Shown here: positions 15,542 through 20,579 of the stretch, piece after piece
Layout of the letters: each line of letters opens with the position of its first letter
Numbering within the stretch: the first letter of the stretch is position 1
Assembly (NCBI GenBank): GCA_003153875.1
Contig: PMBY01000196.1
Location: 7,512-28,090 of the forward strand
Source: Myxococcales bacterium
GTDB lineage: Bacteria > Myxococcota > Polyangia > Fen-1088
Direction of reading: 5' to 3'
Length of the DNA: 20,579 nucleotides
The notes under the pieces: model-generated
What the model was told of the DNA's origin: nothing
Seen by the model: the letters and a program-made list of their open reading frames with translations, nothing else
The model's database searches: none
Made by a program: the position numbers and the translations under genes

Positions 15542-15654
15542 CGCTTCCCGAAGTCTGTGGAGTTTGGGACCGTCATACCCAGCGTGCAGACGTATACATC
15601 AAAATCCCGCCGCAAGGCAGCTCTGACGAAGGACGGTTCCGGGTGTAGAGTTTC
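15542..15654. promoter_or_regulatory. Divergent promoter region (J-domain gene / lipid kinase operon)
   Basis: 113 bp between two divergent starts. It must hold promoters for both directions. No consensus -35/-10 pair stands out. An in-frame TAG at 15646-15648 lies two codons before the kinase ATG and fixes its earliest start. Confidence 0.4.
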
Positions 15655-16599
15655 ATGTGCGTGTCTATCGTGGTATTCGTCAATCCGGGATCGCGGGCCA
15701 ATCGCCGAGATCCGGACCATGCGCGACGTTTCTCCCGAATTTTGGGTGAGACGGGCCATGTACTGGCCCCGGCTAGTTCCGATGCGCTGGCGGCTGAAGC
15801 GCGCCAGGTGGCAGAGGCCCAGCCTTCGATCATCGGCGTGCACGGTGGCGACGGCACCCTGCATTGGACGGTCACGGCGCTGCTGCGCGCCTACGGCGAG
15901 CGTCCTTTGCCCCCGCTGGCGCTGTTGCCCGGCGGCACCATGAACGTGGTGGCGTCCTCACTGGGTATCCTGGTGCAGCCCGAAATGCTGCTGGCGCAAA
16001 TCGCCGCCGAGCAGAGGGACGTCCGTTCGCCCTCCGTCGTGGTGCGCCGATGCATGAAGGTTCAGGACGAATACGGCTTCGTTTTCGGGACTGGCCTCAT
16101 CAGCAACTTCCTCGAGGAGTACTACGCCAAGGGTGACTATGGGACGACCCGCGCGATCTGGCTCCTGCTGCGCTCCATGGTGTCTGAAGTCACCACCGGG
16201 CGCTACGCCAAACGCATCTTTCGTCGCTTCCACGGCCGGGTCTTCGTCGACGGGCAGATTCTTCCTTGGACAACCCTGCTCGGTCTGGGCGCGGCCACGG
16301 TCAGCGAAGTCGGCCTCGGCTTCAAGCTCAACCACCGCGCCGACGATCATCCCGGCCGCTTCAGTGTCCTCGCGATTCATTCATCGCCGCTGGGCTTGAC
16401 CCGGGATCTGTCAGCGGTGCGCCGGGGCCGCGGCATCTCGCCCCGCCGCGCCTGGAGCGCGCTGGCCACGCGCCTGGTCATCGAGCCAGACGAGCCCGAA
16501 ACCATGTACACGGTAGACGGCGATCTCTACCGGGCGCGCGGCAACCTGTCGGTGGAGCTGGGACCCGCTCTTTCGTTCATCAGGCCGCGAAGCGGTTGA
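15655..16599 (+). CDS. Diacylglycerol kinase-like lipid kinase
   Basis: A 314-residue soluble protein of the DAGK_cat / YegS-type family. It opens IVVFVNPGSRANRR, has the signature GGDGT at 64-68 and LLPGGTMNVVASSLGI at about 90-105, and ends with a beta-rich domain (DEPETMYTVDGDLYRARGNLSVELG) as in bacterial lipid kinases. The family phosphorylates diacylglycerol, sphingoid bases or undecaprenol-like lipids with ATP. The substrate cannot be told here. The ATG at 15655 is the earliest possible start because TAG precedes it in frame; GTG 15661 is an alternative. No strong Shine-Dalgarno is visible. The PP2C gene begins 36 bp after its stop, and glnE follows, so these three are likely co-transcribed. 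Confidence 0.87.
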   Translation: MCVSIVVFVNPGSRANRRDPDHARRFSRILGETGHVLAPASSDALAAEARQVAEAQPSIIGVHGGDGTLHWTVTALLRAYGERPLPPLALLPGGTMNVVASSLGILVQPEMLLAQIAAEQRDVRSPSVVVRRCMKVQDEYGFVFGTGLISNFLEEYYAKGDYGTTRAIWLLLRSMVSEVTTGRYAKRIFRRFHGRVFVDGQILPWTTLLGLGAATVSEVGLGFKLNHRADDHPGRFSVLAIHSSPLGLTRDLSAVRRGRGISPRRAWSALATRLVIEPDEPETMYTVDGDLYRARGNLSVELGPALSFIRPRSG

Positions 16600-16635
16600 A
16601 ATGCGCCCCGCCCCGGCGATACCATTGGCCTTCTC

Positions 16636-17427
16636 ATGAGTACCTCTTTTCCGCTCGACGGCATGCGCGTTCGTTTCTCGGGCGAAACCAACGTGGGGAT
16701 CACGCGGGACCACAACGAGGATTCATTCTATCTGCCCAGCCACGATCGCCTGGCGGTCGTGGCCGACGGCATGGGGGGCCACGCATCGGGCGAGGTGGCC
16801 AGCAAGCTGGCTGTGGAAACCATCGCCAACCACTTTCAGACCACCGAGGACCAACAGGAGCTGACCTGGCCCTACAAGATGGATCGAGGTCATCGCTTCC
16901 AGACCAACCGGCTGGTGAGTGCCATCAAGCTGGCCAATCTTAAGATCTACGACGAGGCGGAACGCAACAGCAACTGCCACGGCATGGGAACCACGGTGGT
17001 CTCCGTCCTGTTTGCCGGCGGCGCCCTTTTGATCGGCCACGTGGGCGACAGCCGCCTGTACCGTCTGCGCGACGGCAAGCTTGAGCAGATGACCCAGGAC
17101 CACTCCCTGCTCAACGACTACATCAAGATGAAGCGTCTCTCCGCGGCCGAGATCGCGAATTTTCAGCACAAGAACGTCATCGTGCGCGCCCTCGGCATGA
17201 AGCCATCGGTCGAGGTGGACGTGATTGTGGATCAACCACGCTTGGGCGACTTGTATCTGCTGTGCACCGACGGTCTCTCGGGCATGGTGCCCGACCCGGA
17301 GCTCGCCGAAATCGCGACCAGCGAGAGCGATCTCGACAAGCTGTGTGAACGTCTGATCACCACGGCCAATGCTCACGGCGGCCTCGACAACATCACGGTG
17401 GTGTGCGCGCGCTTGGAGCCACTCTAA
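16636..17427 (+). CDS. PP2C-family serine/threonine protein phosphatase (Stp1/PrpC type)
   Basis: A 263-residue soluble phosphatase, the usual length for bacterial minimal PP2Cs. All metal-binding motifs are present: ITRDHNEDS (Asp29), VVADGMGGHASGE (Asp44, Gly45), GTTVVSVLFAGG, IGHVGDSRLYRLRDG, LLCTDGLSGMV and the closing DNITVV. These enzymes use two Mn/Mg ions to dephosphorylate Ser/Thr on proteins and typically oppose Hanks-type kinases, which are abundant in Myxococcota. No kinase is in this window. It overlaps the next gene, glnE, by 25 nt if the GTG at 17403 is its start, which suggests translational coupling. No strong Shine-Dalgarno precedes its ATG. Confidence 0.93.
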   Translation: MSTSFPLDGMRVRFSGETNVGITRDHNEDSFYLPSHDRLAVVADGMGGHASGEVASKLAVETIANHFQTTEDQQELTWPYKMDRGHRFQTNRLVSAIKLANLKIYDEAERNSNCHGMGTTVVSVLFAGGALLIGHVGDSRLYRLRDGKLEQMTQDHSLLNDYIKMKRLSAAEIANFQHKNVIVRALGMKPSVEVDVIVDQPRLGDLYLLCTDGLSGMVPDPELAEIATSESDLDKLCERLITTANAHGGLDNITVVCARLEPL

Positions 17428-20228
17428 TCGCTGTCCCCACGCGCACTTCACCCAGTCTCGATCGCCTGCTGGCCGCGGGTTCCGACCCGGAGGGTGCGCG
17501 GCCGCGCCTGGAACGACTGATCGAGGCCGGTGCCTCGCTGCCCGAGGACGAGGCCGGCCTGGGCCTGTTGGCGACGCTGCTGTCGAGTGGCAGCTTCCTC
17601 ACGGATCTGCTGCTGGCCGATGTCGATCGTTGGACCGGGTTGCTGGCCGATGGTTTTCTCGACCGCCCCAAGCCACGCGAGCGCACCATGACCGAGGTCA
17701 AAGCCGCGATGGCCGGCTGTGCCGATCTGGCCGACCTGCAGCGCCGGCTACGCCGCTATCGGCAGGTCGAGATGTTGCGTCTGGGCGCGCGCGAGCTGAA
17801 GCCCGGCAACACCCTGGAAGTGGCACGCGATCTCTCGGCCCTGGCGGATGCGTGTCTGGAGGCATCTGTGGTTTTCTGCGAATCCCAATTGCAGTCCGGC
17901 TACGGCGCCCCAGTGTGTGCCGATGACAGCCCCGGCTTCGTGGTGCTGGCCATGGGCAAGCTGGGCGGCGAGGAATTGAACTTCTCCTCGGACATTGACC
18001 TCATCTACCTGTACTCGTCCGACGAGGGACACGCGGGTTCGCTCAGCCTGCACGAGTACTACAGCCGGCTCTCACAGATGGTCACGCGCGCGGTCGCCGA
18101 GATCACCGGCGAGGGTTTTGTGTTTCGCGTGGACTTGCGCTTGCGGCCGGAAGGCGGAAGCGGCGCCATCTGCAACTCGCTGGCCGCGGCCGAAAGCTAC
18201 TACGAAACCTTTGGCCGCACCTGGGAGCGCCAGGCCCTGCTGCGCGCGCGACCGGCCGCGGGCGATCTCGACCTGGGCGCGCGCTTTCTCAGGACCGTCG
18301 ATCCCTTCGTGTTCCCGCGCTCGTCAGGACCCCGCACCTTGGACGAGGTCCGCTCGCTGCGCCAGCAGTTCGTGGACAGCACCCGTCATCCCGGCTGGAA
18401 CGTGAAGCTGGGGCAAGGCGGGATTCGTGACGTCGAGCTGGTGGCGCAAGCGCTGCAGTTGCTCTACGCCGGCAAGCGGCCTGACCTGCGCGAGCGCACC
18501 ACCCTGCCCGCGCTGCACAAGCTGGGGCTGGCGGGGCTGCTGACCGCGCAAGAAGTCCGCACACTTTCCGACGCCTATCACCTGTGGCGCGCGCTCGAGC
18601 ACCGCATCCAGCTTGAGCAAGGCGCGCAGACCCATGAGCTGCCGGTTGAGCCGAGCGGCCGGGAGCGACTGGCGCGACGGCTGGGCCTGGCCGGCCACGC
18701 CGAGCTGGATGCGCTGGTGGCTGAGCAGCGCCAGGCGGTCAGCGCGGTGGCCGATACCCTGGGCGAGCCGGAACAAGGACCGTCGGCCATCGTGCTGCGC
18801 CTGCTCGATCCGGCCCAGCCGCCGCCGGAGCTTTTCGCTGATCTGAAATCCTGCGGCTTTGCCGACCTTGAAGGGGCCGCGGAAAACCTGGACCTGGTGC
18901 GCGGCCGCCTGCCGCCCATCTGGCTGGAAGAAGCCATCGCCTCGCCCAATCCTGATCGCGCCTTGGATCGCTTTCGCGATCTGTCGGTGCGCGCCTCGAC
19001 CGGGCTGGAAACCATGCTGCGCGAAGATCGCCAGCTCCTCACCATCCTGGCTGCTTTGTTTGGCACCAGCGAGCGGCTATCGCGCCACCTGCTCACCCAC
19101 CCTGCGACTTGGCCCAATCTGCTCTCGGGTCCAGGCGATCCGCGGCCGGATCCGGTCGAGTGGCAAACCCGTTTGCCCACGCGCCTGCAGGGATGCGACT
19201 ACGAAGAGGCCCTGCGCGAGATGCGCCGCTTTCACGCCGAGGAGATCCTGCGCATCGGGCTGCACGATGTGGCCGGCAATCTGCCTCACGAGGAGGTATC
19301 GGCCCAACTGGGCCGGCTGGCCGAGGCCTGCCTGGCCCAGGCCGTGAATCGCGTGGCGGCCGAGTTGAGCACCCGCTACGGAAAGCCGGAAGCCGAACTC
19401 ACCATTCTGGTTCTGGGCAGTTGCGGTGCGCGCGAGATGCGCTACGGCTCGGACTTGGAACTGGTTTTTCTGTACCAGCACGCCGGCGCGACAGCAGCAG
19501 GGCTCGACTACCAAGACTGGTTTGGCCGCCTGGCCAAGCGGCTGATCAGCGCCCTGGGCGCCTTGCTGGAAGAGGGGCGTCTGTACAACGTCGACACCAG
19601 GTTGCGGCCCTCGGGATCGCAGGGGCTGCTGGTCACCAGCTACCAGGCCTTCGAGGACTATCATCACGAATCCGCAGCGCCCTGGGAGCGCATGGCGCTG
19701 CTGCGCGCACGGCCCGTGTTCGTGTTGCCGGGCGCGGGCGCGCCAAGTGATTTCGCCCGGCGGCTAGAGAGGATCGCCTATCAGACACCACCGAATGAAG
19801 ATGCCCTGCGCGCAGACCTGCTGCACCTGCGCCAGCGCATCGAGAACGAGCGCGCGGGCGATCCGCACGAGTCGCTGCACCTGCGCTTTGCGCGTGGCGG
19901 GCTCACTGATCTCGAGTTTCTCGCAGCCTGGGGCCAGCTTCGCCAGGGCGAGCGCGACCCGGCCCTGCGCACCACCCATCCGCCCGCAGCCCTCCAACGC
20001 ATGGCCGACCAGGGAGAGGTCGCCGCCGACATGCTCGACGACTATCGCTTCCTGCAACGGGCCGGTCTGCGCCTGCGGCTGCTGCGCGATCAGCACGACG
20101 ACCGCTTGCACACCGAGGACCGCTCTCCCCTGGCGCGCAGTTTGGGATTGAGTGAGGCGCAACTGGACTATGAACTGAGCAATCGCATGGAGCGAGTGCG
20201 GGCGGAGTTTGTGCGACGGCTGGGGTGA
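17403..20228 (+). CDS. glnE: Bifunctional glutamine synthetase adenylyltransferase/adenylyl-removing enzyme
   Basis: A 941-residue GlnE, close to the E. coli length. It adenylylates and deadenylylates glutamine synthetase in response to PII and glutamine, tuning ammonium assimilation. The N-terminal nucleotidyltransferase domain has MGKLGGEELNFSSDIDLIYLY with catalytic Asp197 and Asp199. A helical GlnD-type domain and central region follow (KLGQGGIRDVELVAQALQ near 335, then the long helical linker). The C-terminal domain near 670-700 reads GSCGAREMRYGSDLELVFLY. The second metal-binding Asp is Glu686 and the GKLGG stretch is GSCGA, so its adenylylating site is non-canonical. It is followed by RLRPSGSQGLLV and GGLTDLEFLAAWGQL, both family hallmarks. 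GTG 17403 lies inside the PP2C gene; a start a few codons downstream is possible. Confidence 0.93.
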   Translation: MRALGATLIAVPTRTSPSLDRLLAAGSDPEGARPRLERLIEAGASLPEDEAGLGLLATLLSSGSFLTDLLLADVDRWTGLLADGFLDRPKPRERTMTEVKAAMAGCADLADLQRRLRRYRQVEMLRLGARELKPGNTLEVARDLSALADACLEASVVFCESQLQSGYGAPVCADDSPGFVVLAMGKLGGEELNFSSDIDLIYLYSSDEGHAGSLSLHEYYSRLSQMVTRAVAEITGEGFVFRVDLRLRPEGGSGAICNSLAAAESYYETFGRTWERQALLRARPAAGDLDLGARFLRTVDPFVFPRSSGPRTLDEVRSLRQQFVDSTRHPGWNVKLGQGGIRDVELVAQALQLLYAGKRPDLRERTTLPALHKLGLAGLLTAQEVRTLSDAYHLWRALEHRIQLEQGAQTHELPVEPSGRERLARRLGLAGHAELDALVAEQRQAVSAVADTLGEPEQGPSAIVLRLLDPAQPPPELFADLKSCGFADLEGAAENLDLVRGRLPPIWLEEAIASPNPDRALDRFRDLSVRASTGLETMLREDRQLLTILAALFGTSERLSRHLLTHPATWPNLLSGPGDPRPDPVEWQTRLPTRLQGCDYEEALREMRRFHAEEILRIGLHDVAGNLPHEEVSAQLGRLAEACLAQAVNRVAAELSTRYGKPEAELTILVLGSCGAREMRYGSDLELVFLYQHAGATAAGLDYQDWFGRLAKRLISALGALLEEGRLYNVDTRLRPSGSQGLLVTSYQAFEDYHHESAAPWERMALLRARPVFVLPGAGAPSDFARRLERIAYQTPPNEDALRADLLHLRQRIENERAGDPHESLHLRFARGGLTDLEFLAAWGQLRQGERDPALRTTHPPAALQRMADQGEVAADMLDDYRFLQRAGLRLRLLRDQHDDRLHTEDRSPLARSLGLSEAQLDYELSNRMERVRAEFVRRLG

Positions 20229-20445
20229 ACCGCTGGGCAGGAGGGCGTGGCGGCCCAGGGCGGGAGAGTTATCCCCGAGCCTCCCCAATACCCGGCCGCC
20301 ACTATCTTCGCGGAAAACTTGGAACGGATTTCTTGTCATCAACGAATTGATACTCGTCGTCACCGATGGGCTTCTCTTTGACCAGGCCGGGGAAGGGGGT
20401 TTCAAGATATGCTATGCGCACTATGCAAGTGGCCCGGAGACAGCC
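20229..20445. other. Intergenic region after glnE
   Basis: 217 bp. A CTGGGC...GCCCAG inverted repeat (about 20232-20257, long loop, no T-run) could be a weak hairpin but not a convincing intrinsic terminator. A short minus-strand reading frame (20302-20421, 39 codons from GTG) is the only protein-like content. The right part must carry the promoter and ribosome-binding site (GGAG a few bases before 20446) of the next lipoprotein. Confidence 0.35.
20302..20421 (-). CDS. Possible small protein or gene remnant (39 aa), low confidence
   Basis: The minus strand reads GTG and 38 further codons to a TAG. The peptide is of mixed, soluble-protein-like composition, including TPFPGLVKEKPIGDDEYQF. It has no recognisable domain, no clear Shine-Dalgarno and a third-position G/C content of about half, lower than neighbouring genes. 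The frame stays open upstream of the GTG, so it may be a decayed C-terminus and not a real small gene. Confidence 0.2.
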   Translation of the reverse strand: MRIAYLETPFPGLVKEKPIGDDEYQFVDDKKSVPSFPRR

Positions 20446-20579
20446 ATGACTCGTTCGATTCGACCTGCAACTGGTTGTTGTGTTTTCTCCGCTCTTCTCT
20501 TCGCCGCACTGGCTGGCTGCGGTTCAGGCGGCTCGGGCAATTGCACACGCGTGGCCGGAGGGACACCTCCTGCCGTCGA
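20446..20579 (+). CDS. Lipoprotein of unknown function, N-terminal part (truncated by window edge)
   Basis: The first 44 codons of an exported lipoprotein: Arg-containing N-region, hydrophobic VFSALLFAALAG and a good lipobox LAGC with Cys25, then a short GSGGSGN linker. GGAG lies about 7 nt upstream. The mature domain is outside the window, so no function can be given. Confidence 0.7.
   Translation, partial: MTRSIRPATGCCVFSALLFAALAGCGSGGSGNCTRVAGGTPPAV

Noticed and set aside
19764..20405. Minus-strand frame opposite the end of glnE running into the intergenic region
   Set aside because: Gln/Arg/Leu-rich antisense shadow; the plus strand encodes conserved GlnE sequence.

Overview
The window is GC-rich with strong G/C preference at third codon positions. 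Several features suggest a predatory or soil-type member of the Myxococcota (Polyangia-like): secreted lipoproteins with long Gly/Ser/Thr-rich or Pro/Asp/Ala-rich linkers, a DUF4388 (PatA-type) N-terminus fused to a J-domain and TPRs, an Hsp70-like paralogue, and a Cys-rich mini-lipoprotein. This assignment is inferred from gene style. No taxonomic marker such as rRNA is present.

Layout. 1-373 (-) is the N-terminal part of an Hsp70/DnaK-like ATPase that runs off the left edge. 466-11954 is an accessory block that looks devoted to extracellular plant-polysaccharide breakdown. It holds a GH31 lipoprotein (-), a divergently transcribed outer-membrane porin followed closely by an eight-cysteine lipoprotein (+), a cytochrome-c-like lipoprotein (-), and then a GH28 pectinase and a GH78 alpha-L-rhamnosidase (+). 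GH28 and GH78 together are the usual exo-acting pair for rhamnogalacturonan and other pectic oligosaccharides. Each of the three hydrolases carries an export signal, apparently a lipoprotein type, and a long low-complexity tether. The picture is of surface-anchored enzymes feeding a porin, with no SusCD or TonB-dependent system visible here.

11999-20228 is more housekeeping or regulatory. It contains a polytopic PMT/ArnT-like glycosyltransferase (+), a DUF4388-J-domain-TPR protein (-), and a probable operon of a diacylglycerol-kinase-like lipid kinase, a PP2C phosphatase and GlnE, the bifunctional adenylyltransferase controlling glutamine synthetase. The PP2C and glnE reading frames overlap by 25 nt. 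The right edge holds the first 44 codons of another lipoprotein.

No rRNA, tRNA, complete insertion sequence, CRISPR array or convincing intrinsic terminator was found. The clearest oddities are non-canonical active-site residues in the GH28 enzyme (His and Arg positions replaced) and in the C-terminal adenylyltransferase domain of GlnE (DxE instead of DxD, with a degenerate preceding glycine motif). Others are an unusual CX4CH haem-type motif, in-gene tandem repeats building the tethers, and two intergenic stretches with weak coding-like remnants.
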